A stretch of DNA of 64,000 bases from Jeotgalibaca ciconiae (GTDB lineage: Bacteria > Bacillota > Bacilli > Lactobacillales > Aerococcaceae): contig NZ_CP034465.1 of NCBI RefSeq assembly GCF_003955755.1, positions 310,001 to 374,000 on the forward strand. Reading direction: 5' to 3'. Below are positions 9,384 through 15,719 of the stretch, one piece after another. Below the pieces are notes generated by a model. It worked only from the letters and a program-made list of their open reading frames with translations, was not told where the DNA came from and did no database searches. Every line of letters starts with the position of its first letter. Position 1 is the first letter of the stretch. Both the position numbers and the translations under genes were made by a program.

Positions 9384-9540
9384 AAGAAAAGCGGACAAGT
9401 CCGCCTTGACCTATGAAAAAATAGGAAATTTGACCCTGAATGAGCAGCGAAGCGCGCAATGGGGCAAATTTATCTTTTTTTCACTAGGTCAGGACTTGGG
9501 AGCTAGACATTGATGGCTGAACTTATAATCCCCTAGTCTA
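9384..9540 (+). repeat. Dispersed hairpin repeat, copy A (short form, 157 bp)
   Basis: Begins AAGAAAAGCGGACAAGTCCG and ends CCCCTAGTCTA. It is nearly identical to copies at 11049-11205, 23572-23777 and 53354-53560, and similar to a truncated inverted copy at 13733-13857. The two halves pair over a long range (TTGACCTA with TAGGTCAG, TGAAAAAA with TTTTTTCA, AAATTTG with CAAATTT), so a transcript could form one long imperfect stem-loop. No open reading frame is shared by all copies. It starts 12 bp after the AbgT stop codon. Confidence 0.9.
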
Positions 9541-9568
9541 CAAAAAACGATTTAAATTCAAAATCGTT

Positions 9569-9610
9569 AAAAAATCCTGGCTGTCCTTTTTAGGGCAACC
9601 AGGATTTTTT
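9569..9610. terminator. Bidirectional Rho-independent terminator
   Basis: AAAATCCTGG pairs with CCAGGATTTT, with an inner stem TGTCC/GGGCA, flanked by A-run and T-run so that it can work on both strands. It lies between the convergent AbgT and Gfo/Idh/MocA genes, right at the stop codon of the latter. Confidence 0.85.
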
Positions 9611-10890
9611 CATAAATTGATCAAATCGTTTACTCGTATCGGCATTCCAGATGCAATGGATTTATTTGCTGCGACACCTGTTAATATTGACATAGCTCCA
9701 TCAATATGAGAAGCAGCCCGATTGAATGGGTCTGGTTCCGGCGTTCCGAAAAGATCATTCAACATAACTGGATCACCGCCGCCATGCCCTCCTTCTCCCT
9801 CGATGATTTCCACTTCGTACGGTTCATCAAACATCGGAAACACTTTGATTGATTTCACTTCTAGTGCTCCTTCATTCTCCTTGTCGCCGCCTGCATTGAT
9901 GTAGGATTTTTCAACCACTTTCATTTCAATACGTCCCTTACTCCCATTAAATGAAACGTTGAAACCTTCCCAAGGCATATATGCATTTAATGAGTAGGTT
10001 AAAATCGTTCCCTGGTCATATTTAACCGTTACACCAAGCGTATCTTCAATAGAAATATCATCCGAAAAAACACTGCGGTCTCTGATGTAGCCGCTATCAT
10101 TTTCGGCCTTTAAATACAATTCTTTTAACTCTTCATTACTATTCAAATCAATCGCGAACGGATCATTTTTTGCAGCTTCAGAGCCTGTACTACGGTAATA
10201 AAAACTTTTCACACCGCGCTTTTCAGCATTCTTCATGCCATAAAAGTTTAAATCTCCAAAGGCAAATACTGTTTTTGGATAACTATTGATCCAAAAGTTC
10301 ACTAAGTCAAAGTGATGCGTCGATTTATGTACGAGCAGCCCTCCACTATTTACTTTATTTCGATGCCATCTTCTAAAGTAGTCTGCTCCATGTTCGGTAT
10401 TTAAAAGCCATTCAAAATGGATTGAGAAAACATCGCCAATCACATTGTCGCGAATTAGCTCTCTAATTTTTGTATTGTGTGGAGCATAACGGTAATTGAA
10501 CGTAACTCGTAATGATTTTCCTGTACGTTTCTCCGCATCGATAATCGCTTGCGCTTTTCCTTCATCAATCGTCATGGGCTTTTCAGATATGACATCATAT
10601 CCCTTTTCCATAGCACGAATGATATAATCATGATGAGAACGGTCGACTGTTGTCACAATGACATAATCAGGATCCAAATCATCCAACATCTGATCATATT
10701 CCGTATAATGATAAGTAGGAACTTTCTTTTGTCCATGCCTTTCTAATAAGGTATTTGCATAGTTCATTCGTGTTTGTGATAAATCACAGAATCCTACAAT
10801 CTCGCTTGTTTCTTGGTAGGTTGTTGCAATTGCTTCATAAAAAAAGCGTGCTCTCCCGCCAGTTCCAACTTGCACGTATCTTTTCTTCAT
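9610..10890 (-). CDS. Gfo/Idh/MocA family oxidoreductase
   Basis: A 426-residue NAD(P)-dependent oxidoreductase. The protein starts MKKRYVQVGTGGRARFF, giving the Rossmann motif GTGGRA. VISEKPMTID holds the EKP motif conserved in this family, and the C-terminal half forms the substrate-binding domain. Relatives act on sugars, inositols or their derivatives; the substrate here is not evident. The open frame continues 78 codons upstream into repeat copy B, but that part translates repeat DNA. The ATG at 10890 is the natural family start although its ribosome binding site is weak. It may be expressed from a promoter within or next to the repeat. Confidence 0.85.
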   Translation of the reverse strand: MKKRYVQVGTGGRARFFYEAIATTYQETSEIVGFCDLSQTRMNYANTLLERHGQKKVPTYHYTEYDQMLDDLDPDYVIVTTVDRSHHDYIIRAMEKGYDVISEKPMTIDEGKAQAIIDAEKRTGKSLRVTFNYRYAPHNTKIRELIRDNVIGDVFSIHFEWLLNTEHGADYFRRWHRNKVNSGGLLVHKSTHHFDLVNFWINSYPKTVFAFGDLNFYGMKNAEKRGVKSFYYRSTGSEAAKNDPFAIDLNSNEELKELYLKAENDSGYIRDRSVFSDDISIEDTLGVTVKYDQGTILTYSLNAYMPWEGFNVSFNGSKGRIEMKVVEKSYINAGGDKENEGALEVKSIKVFPMFDEPYEVEIIEGEGGHGGGDPVMLNDLFGTPEPDPFNRAASHIDGAMSILTGVAANKSIASGMPIRVNDLINL

Positions 10891-11015
10891 TCCATAATCA
10901 CTGTCCCATTCTGTTTTATAGTGAAGCTTACTCTTATATTGCCATAGACCTACAAAAGCAACAATTGAATACCACTGAAAACGTTTAAGTAGTGGAATAA
11001 AGATTATCGCTGTAA

Positions 11016-11205
11016 TTAGAAAAGCGGAACAAGTCTGCCATGATCTATAAGAAAAGCGGACAAGTCTGCCTTGACCTATGAAAAAATAGGAAATTTGTCC
11101 CTGAATGAGCAGCGAAGCGCGCAATGGGGCAAATTTATCTTTTTTTCACTAGGTCAGGACTTGGGAGCTAGACATTGATGGTTGAACTTATAATCCCCTA
11201 GTCTA
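11016..11205 (+). repeat. Dispersed hairpin repeat, copy B with an extra 5-prime remnant
   Basis: A complete short-form copy lies at 11049-11205 (157 bp, same length as copy A). It is preceded at 11016-11048 by a second, diverged copy of the 5-prime part (AGAAAAGCGGAACAAGTCTG), as if two elements had inserted or slipped in tandem. It lies upstream of the Gfo/Idh/MocA gene and directly beside the 119-bp tandem repeat. Confidence 0.88.
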
Positions 11206-11239
11206 TAAAAAATGCGAATAGCCTCGTGAATTATCTTTT

Positions 11240-11502
11240 GGCTGAACGCATTTTCTCGCACTCTCTTTTAAATGTGCTCGGAAATGCAGCAACCCTATGG
11301 CTTCTGAAATTCCTGCGAGGCAAAATCGCCTCTCTGGTATTTCTTCCAGCCTACGGGTGGCTGAACGCATTTTCTCGCACTCTCTTTTAAATGTGCTCGG
11401 AAATGCAGCAACCCTATGGCTTCTGAAATTCCTGCGAGGCAAAATCGCCTCTCTGGTATTTCTTCCAGCCTACGGGTGGCTGAACGCATTTTCTCGCACT
11501 CT
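11240..11502 (+). repeat. 119-bp tandem repeat, two full units plus a partial third
   Basis: The 10-mer GCTGAACGCA recurs at 11241, 11360 and 11479, exactly 119 bases apart, and the intervening sequence is essentially identical. The third unit stops after about 25 bases next to the stop codon of the PfoR-like gene. Each unit holds GAGGC/GCCTC and GCAC/GTGC mini-hairpins. A related inverted arm, AATGCG, lies just upstream at about 11212. Small open frames inside are artefacts of the repeat. The region is downstream of the PfoR-like gene. Confidence 0.93.
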
Positions 11503-11503
11503 A

Positions 11504-12562
11504 TTATTCAAAAGAAATTTTATAGTCGATTGGTTTTACTAATGGAATGATTGTGGTAAATATCTTCTGAAAAAGCAGTCCTAACATTACCGGTGCAACT
11601 CCGAACAAGACAAATACGATTATCATATTTGTTGTGGAGTAGTCATTCGTTGTATTAAGTGCCGCCATTGGTCCTAATAACCCACTTAAACCAAAACCAG
11701 CGCTTGTCGGCGTGCCTTGAATATTCAGCCATCCTCCTAAAGCCCCAAGAACTGCTCCATTACATAAAATAGGAATCATGGTAAGTGGCTTTTTCATTGT
11801 ATTTGCCATTTGAATTTTTGGTGAACCAATTACATGAGCTAAAGAAGTCCCTAAATTGTTAACAGACCAGCCCGCAATTGCTAAGCCGACGCCTGCCGCA
11901 ACAACGCCTAAATTAGCTGTTCCTGATCCAACACCTGCTAAATTAATAGCAGTAGCGATTGCAACAGTCGAGATAGGAGAAACAATTAAAACTGCAAAAA
12001 TCATTGCTAATAGACTTCCCATCAAAACTGGCTGTAAATCAGTAATATGCATGACGCCTTGGCCAATTATAGTAGAAATGTTTTTTACATGTGGAAGCGT
12101 CAATAAGCTGATTCCACCCGCAACACAAATTAGAATAGACGGCATCGCCAACATATTATACGCCCCTAATTTATCACCAATAAGTTTGATTAACAAAATG
12201 GATAGTACTGCTGCAAGTCCTGTATTGATTACATCTCCCGTTCCCTTGAAGAGAAAACCACCCGCTTCGTTAACAGACATCACTCCACTACCGATAACAG
12301 TAACCATCATTAAAGATAAGGTTTGAATCGGACTTAATTTAAATTGATAACCGATCGCTGCCCCAATTGCTGCTGGCATTAACGAAGCGACAAATTTCAA
12401 TAATACAATCCAAGTTTCTACTTGGGGTATGATTGGAACAAACAACTTTAACAATTCTCCGAAAATAGATCCCGGCATCAATACTAAAACAATCCCCAAA
12501 CTCATCCCATTTAATATTTTTAACATGAAATCTTTCCCAGAAATCCCAATCATCTTATCCAT
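11504..12562 (-). CDS. PfoR-like membrane protein (PTS EIIC type 2 family)
   Basis: A 353-residue, very hydrophobic protein with about ten membrane segments. Gly-rich segments such as AGGISLLTLPHV, GVGSGTANLGVVAAG and TPTSAGFGLSGLLGP match my memory of the PTS_EIIC_2/PfoR family (COG3641), first described as a putative regulator of perfringolysin. It carries no phosphorylation domain and no EIIA/EIIB genes are nearby, so sugar phosphotransfer is doubtful. The ATG at 12562 has GGGGGAAG at good spacing; the frame opens 11 codons earlier without a site. Expression appears to be controlled by the Phe/Tyr leader-peptide attenuator upstream, hinting at a role linked to aromatic amino acids. The true function is unknown. 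Confidence 0.8.
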   Translation of the reverse strand: MDKMIGISGKDFMLKILNGMSLGIVLVLMPGSIFGELLKLFVPIIPQVETWIVLLKFVASLMPAAIGAAIGYQFKLSPIQTLSLMMVTVIGSGVMSVNEAGGFLFKGTGDVINTGLAAVLSILLIKLIGDKLGAYNMLAMPSILICVAGGISLLTLPHVKNISTIIGQGVMHITDLQPVLMGSLLAMIFAVLIVSPISTVAIATAINLAGVGSGTANLGVVAAGVGLAIAGWSVNNLGTSLAHVIGSPKIQMANTMKKPLTMIPILCNGAVLGALGGWLNIQGTPTSAGFGLSGLLGPMAALNTTNDYSTTNMIIVFVLFGVAPVMLGLLFQKIFTTIIPLVKPIDYKISFE

Positions 12563-12594
12563 CTTACTTCCCCCTATGTTTTCTTTTTTAAACA

Positions 12595-12867
12595 CGAAAA
12601 TGCCTGCTTCAATTTTTAGAAATCGAAACAGGCAATTAGTTAGTAATCATAATAATACATATAGATATTAGAATGAAAATGTTCTATTTTGCCTATATCG
12701 ATTTCTTTGAAATCTATAGGCAACTTTTTTGAACACGTTCAAATGCTTTAGCTACTCTATAGATTGATTCTAAAGTAATAGCTAAAGTAAAAGTTATTTA
12801 ATTGTGGTTGTGGCATAAGATTCATTTTTTTCTTCATAATCATGCATTCCCCTCAACTAAGTTAGGG
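12595..12867 (-). promoter_or_regulatory. Leader-peptide attenuator of the PfoR-like gene
   Basis: Read on the minus strand, this leader contains a short aromatic peptide ORF, a first hairpin (CTTTAGCTA 12787-12779 with TAGCTAAAG 12754-12746), a small palindrome (12743-12728), a strong hairpin (12723-12689) and a terminator (12634-12601, TGCCTGTTTC with GAAGCAGGCA, then TTTTCGTGTTT). GAAATCGATATAGGCAA (12705-12689) can pair instead with TTGCCTGTTTCGATTTC (12635-12619), with one mismatch, which would destroy the terminator. AATCTATAG at the end of the leader ORF (12765-12757) is exactly complementary to CTATAGATT (12719-12711) in the strong hairpin. This is the logic of classical translation-coupled attenuation. 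Confidence 0.8.
12757..12843 (-). CDS. Phe/Tyr-rich leader peptide (28 residues)
   Basis: A small ORF with start ATG at 12843 and GAGGGG five bases upstream. It encodes MIMKKKMNLMPQ, then PQLNN, then FYFSYYF, then RINL and a TAG stop. Seven codons in a row thus hold four Phe and two more than expected Tyr (three in all), around one Ser. The ORF lies within the transcript from the promoter at 12870-12898 and overlaps the 5-prime arm of the first attenuator hairpin, as expected for a peptide whose translation senses charged tRNA-Phe and tRNA-Tyr. An alternative ATG four bases upstream opens a 17-residue frame with a poorly spaced site. It is too short to find by usual gene callers. Confidence 0.7.
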   Translation of the reverse strand: MIMKKKMNLMPQPQLNNFYFSYYFRINL

Positions 12868-12869
12868 CC

Positions 12870-12898
12870 AGTATAGCAAAATGATTTAAGAAACTCAA
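12870..12898 (-). promoter_or_regulatory. Sigma-A promoter of the attenuator/PfoR-like transcript
   Basis: On the minus strand TTGAGT (12898-12893) and TATACT (12875-12870) are separated by exactly 17 bases. Transcription should start near 12863, about 20 bases before the leader-peptide start. It lies in the gap just downstream of the deoxynucleoside kinase gene. Confidence 0.8.
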
Positions 12899-12922
12899 TA
12901 GAAAATTCATTATTTTCTCATT

Positions 12923-13600
12923 TTAACTCAATGAATAGCTTTCCATACTAGTATCTTCTGATATTCTTGATTCTATCAAAGCTTTCTCAATAATGTTGAT
13001 GATCTCTTGTTGATCCTCCATACTATCAACAACATCAAAATCATCAATAGAGATTTTGATTTTTGGACTATAATCGTAATCGAGATACCATTGTTCGTAA
13101 TTATCAAATAATAATCGGTAATATGCTAACAAGTCGGGATTATTCTCAATTTGTTCAAAATCTCTTCCCCGTCTTTTTATTCGCTCTAGAATCATTTCAA
13201 AAGAACCATCCAGATAAATCAATAAATCTGGAGCTTTTTTAGGAATCCCCTCTAGCTCTTCCATCATATTGTCTAACAAGTCATTATAGATATCCATTTC
13301 TTCCGTCGAAATATTTCCTTGCAAATAATTTACTTTCGTAAACAAAGCATCTTCATAAATCGAACGATCCAGCACATTATTATCATCGCTCAAAGCCGCT
13401 TTTATACTTCTAAAACGTGCATTTAAAAAGAATATTTGTAAACTAAACGCCCATTTCTCTTGGTTTTCATAAAATTTATCTAAAATTGGATTATGGTCGA
13501 CACTTTCATAAAAAGCTTGTGTTCCCATTTTCCTTGCAATAAACTCTGTATAGGTAGATTTACCCGCGCCAATCATTCCAGCTAAAACAATCACACTCAT
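12923..13600 (-). CDS. Deoxynucleoside kinase (dAK/dGK type)
   Basis: A 225-residue cytosolic kinase that phosphorylates deoxynucleosides with ATP for nucleotide salvage. The P-loop is GMIGAGKST near residue 7. DRSIYEDALF near residue 78 is the family (E/D)RS motif that contacts substrate and phosphates, and RIKRRGRDFE is the LID region with its arginines. Length and motifs match the deoxyadenosine/deoxyguanosine kinases of lactobacilli; specificity is not certain. The frame opens at 13633, but the ATG at 13600 has AAGGAAGGG upstream and gives the normal MSVIVLAGMIGAG start. Confidence 0.9.
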   Translation of the reverse strand: MSVIVLAGMIGAGKSTYTEFIARKMGTQAFYESVDHNPILDKFYENQEKWAFSLQIFFLNARFRSIKAALSDDNNVLDRSIYEDALFTKVNYLQGNISTEEMDIYNDLLDNMMEELEGIPKKAPDLLIYLDGSFEMILERIKRRGRDFEQIENNPDLLAYYRLLFDNYEQWYLDYDYSPKIKISIDDFDVVDSMEDQQEIINIIEKALIESRISEDTSMESYSLS

Positions 13601-13688
13601 CAAATCCCTTCCTTTATGTTCAAATAACAACATTTAGTATTGTACCATTCCGTTTGTACAATATATAGTACTTTCTTACTACTATTCG

Positions 13689-13731
13689 AAAAAAAACAGA
13701 GTCCAGAAGAATTCTCTGGTCCCTGTTTTTT
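13689..13731. terminator. Rho-independent terminator, possibly bidirectional
   Basis: AAAAAACAG pairs with CTGTTTTTT, with CCAGA/TCTGG inside. It lies between the start of the kinase gene and repeat copy C, downstream of the peptide-transporter operon on the minus strand. Confidence 0.8.
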
Positions 13732-13732
13732 A

Positions 13733-13857
13733 TGTCTAGCTGCCAAGTCCTGGCCTAATGAAAAAAAGATAAATCTGTCCCATTGCGCGCTTCGCTGCTC
13801 ATTAGGGCTAATTTCCTATTTTTTCATAAGCCAAGGCGGACTTGTTCGCTTTTCTAA
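13733..13857 (-). repeat. Dispersed hairpin repeat, copy C (inverted, 3-prime truncated)
   Basis: In minus-strand sense it begins TTAGAAAAGCGAACAAGTCC and ends CAGCTAGACA, so it lacks the last 30 or so bases of copies A and B. It is the most diverged copy. It keeps the long pairing: where copy A has TTGACCTA/TAGGTCAG, this copy has TTGGCTTA/TAGGCCAG, so an A-U pair is replaced by G-C. It starts four bases after the stop codon of the peptide-binding lipoprotein gene, in the same sense. Confidence 0.82.
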
Positions 13858-13861
13858 ATAA

Positions 13862-15688
13862 TTATTCTGCTGTTTCTAAATATGCTTCATAGAATTCTTC
13901 TACTTTAGCTGGATCTGCTACTAATTCATTTCCTGTATCCACTAATGGGCTAACCGTTGAATATGCTTTTAGTTTGCTTCCATTATAAGCTGCGTTGATT
14001 TCATCTTGATTAATGGAGTACAAAATTGATTTACGTAAATCCGCACTCTCTGAAACTTCACGTCCACTTGTATTTACTAGCATATAGGTTACCGCATTAC
14101 TTGGAATACTTTGTAACGCCAATGACTCTTCGCCTTCAACAATTTCATATTTCGTTTCATCCAATCCATATAGCAAGTGAACTTCGCCAGCACGTAGAGA
14201 AGATAATGCACTATCCATATCTGCAATGAAACGAACCGTTACATTAGCAATATTCGCTGTATTTTCTGTATCTGGCATGTACGCTGGGTTCTTCTGGAAT
14301 GTTGCTTCATAATCATTTTTTTGAATCATGATGTAAGGGCCACTTGCATATAAATGATTGTCGTAAGTAGCACCTTCGGTAACTGCACGTTGGTCACCGT
14401 ATGCAATATCGTTATTTACATCATAGCTGGCAATATCATAAGTATTGATACTTTCCACTTGTTTCTGTGAAACGATTCCAGCCGATTGATGCGCTAGATA
14501 ATTTAATACTTGTGGGAAAGGCTCAGTTGTTGTTAACTTAATAACTTGGTAATTTCCTGTTGAGTTATCAACTTGGTCAGCTCCTTCAACTACTTCGTTG
14601 ATTGGATTTGATAAGTTTTCTTCCAGAGCATCTAAAATATTACCCGAACCGTCAGACAACTGTGTATCTTCTAATTCATTTAAATCAGTTACCAATTCTA
14701 CTGTATCAATATGTTCATGCAGTGAATAAGTACGATGGTCTGGAACAGAATTTTGATCTTTCGCACGGTTCATAGAAAAAATAACATCTTGCCCGCTTAC
14801 CATTTCTCCTGTATCAACTGCTTGTCCTTCTTCTACTTTTGCGAAGTTAATATCGTCACGTAAAACAAAGTAATATTCTGAATTTCCTTCTGCAATTGCA
14901 TGGCTATAGGATAGGGAACCATCTGAGACTACTTGATCATCATCCGTTAGGTTTACTAAACGAACATACATGTTTGTGTTCAATTGGTTAATGGATCCAT
15001 CATTTCCTTTTACAGGATCCAATGAAGTAAGGTTTCCATTTGCTTGCGTTAGTAATAGGGTGTCTGTATCATTCAATGATTCATCTAAAAAAGATACTGG
15101 CTCCCATGCAAATGCACGTGATTTTGATAAACGAATAGTGTCAGGATTCAAGATTTCTTCATTAAACGCTTGAGCTTTTAAGGACGTATACAATGGGATA
15201 ATATACGCATTCTCTGTTACAAGCGCATCTTCCAATTCTTTATATGTGTTGACATACTCTTCTGGTGTTTCTAAAGCTGCTTGATTAATCAATGCATCCA
15301 CGTCTGAATCAGACATGATACTGTAATCACCATCGGTTATGAATAGGGATCGTACCGCATAGTCTGGGTTTCCCGTTACAGTTGTCCAACTTGAGATAGC
15401 CAAATCGTAATTACCAGCGTCTTTTTGAGCTGTGAAGCTCGCATAATCAGGCTGTGTATTCAATTCGACATTAAAGCCATTTTTAATCAGTTGATCACGA
15501 ACAATATTCATGTCCGTTTCATTTGAACTTGTTCCTAATATTTCGATGGTTGTTTTTTCTGTTGTTTCAACGTTAGACGAAACATCCGTACCATCTGTTG
15601 GTTGATTTGCGTCTCCCTCAGTTTGAACGGAACAAGCAGCTAGGGTCAAAGATGCTGTAGCAATGAATGGTAATAATTTTTTCCTCAT
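13862..15688 (-). CDS. Peptide ABC transporter substrate-binding lipoprotein, apparently circularly permuted
   Basis: A 608-residue lipoprotein: signal peptide with lipobox LAAC at about residue 18. The SBP_bac_5 (OppA/DppA-like) parts come in swapped order. Residues about 45-205 (from TIEILGTSSNETDMN to AFAWEPVSFLDE) resemble the C-terminal lobe. Residues about 210-600 (from LLLTQANGNLTSLDPVKG, through VSGQDVIFSMNRAKD and LYASGPYIM, to LRKSILYSINQDEIN) are the usual N-terminal and middle part, and the protein ends where the C-lobe would continue. It should bind peptides outside the membrane and pass them to the two permeases upstream. The ATG at 15688 has GGAGGAGT; the frame opens eight codons earlier. 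Confidence 0.85.
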   Translation of the reverse strand: MRKKLLPFIATASLTLAACSVQTEGDANQPTDGTDVSSNVETTEKTTIEILGTSSNETDMNIVRDQLIKNGFNVELNTQPDYASFTAQKDAGNYDLAISSWTTVTGNPDYAVRSLFITDGDYSIMSDSDVDALINQAALETPEEYVNTYKELEDALVTENAYIIPLYTSLKAQAFNEEILNPDTIRLSKSRAFAWEPVSFLDESLNDTDTLLLTQANGNLTSLDPVKGNDGSINQLNTNMYVRLVNLTDDDQVVSDGSLSYSHAIAEGNSEYYFVLRDDINFAKVEEGQAVDTGEMVSGQDVIFSMNRAKDQNSVPDHRTYSLHEHIDTVELVTDLNELEDTQLSDGSGNILDALEENLSNPINEVVEGADQVDNSTGNYQVIKLTTTEPFPQVLNYLAHQSAGIVSQKQVESINTYDIASYDVNNDIAYGDQRAVTEGATYDNHLYASGPYIMIQKNDYEATFQKNPAYMPDTENTANIANVTVRFIADMDSALSSLRAGEVHLLYGLDETKYEIVEGEESLALQSIPSNAVTYMLVNTSGREVSESADLRKSILYSINQDEINAAYNGSKLKAYSTVSPLVDTGNELVADPAKVEEFYEAYLETAE

Positions 15689-15719
15689 AATATTGTACTC
15701 CTCCACTATCATTTTTTGA

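Noticed and set aside
10891-11124. N-terminal extension of 78 codons on the Gfo/Idh/MocA gene
   Set aside because: The extra codons translate repeat copy B and flanking sequence, no ribosome binding site supports the upstream start, and the family normally begins at MKKRYVQVG.
11203-11489. Small proteins of 64-81 residues on both strands
   Set aside because: They are open frames created by the 119-bp tandem repeat, repeat themselves internally, and lack ribosome binding sites.
11240-11502. CRISPR-like array
   Set aside because: The units are contiguous 119-bp identical copies without variable spacers, and no cas genes are present.
11856-12671. Plus-strand ORFs opposite the PfoR-like gene
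   Set aside because: They are antisense shadows without ribosome binding sites and with biased composition typical of reversed membrane-protein genes.
12689-12730. Plus-strand terminator (strong hairpin followed by CTTTTTT)
   Set aside because: No plus-strand gene precedes it; on the minus strand it is part of the attenuator, where its arms have alternative partners.
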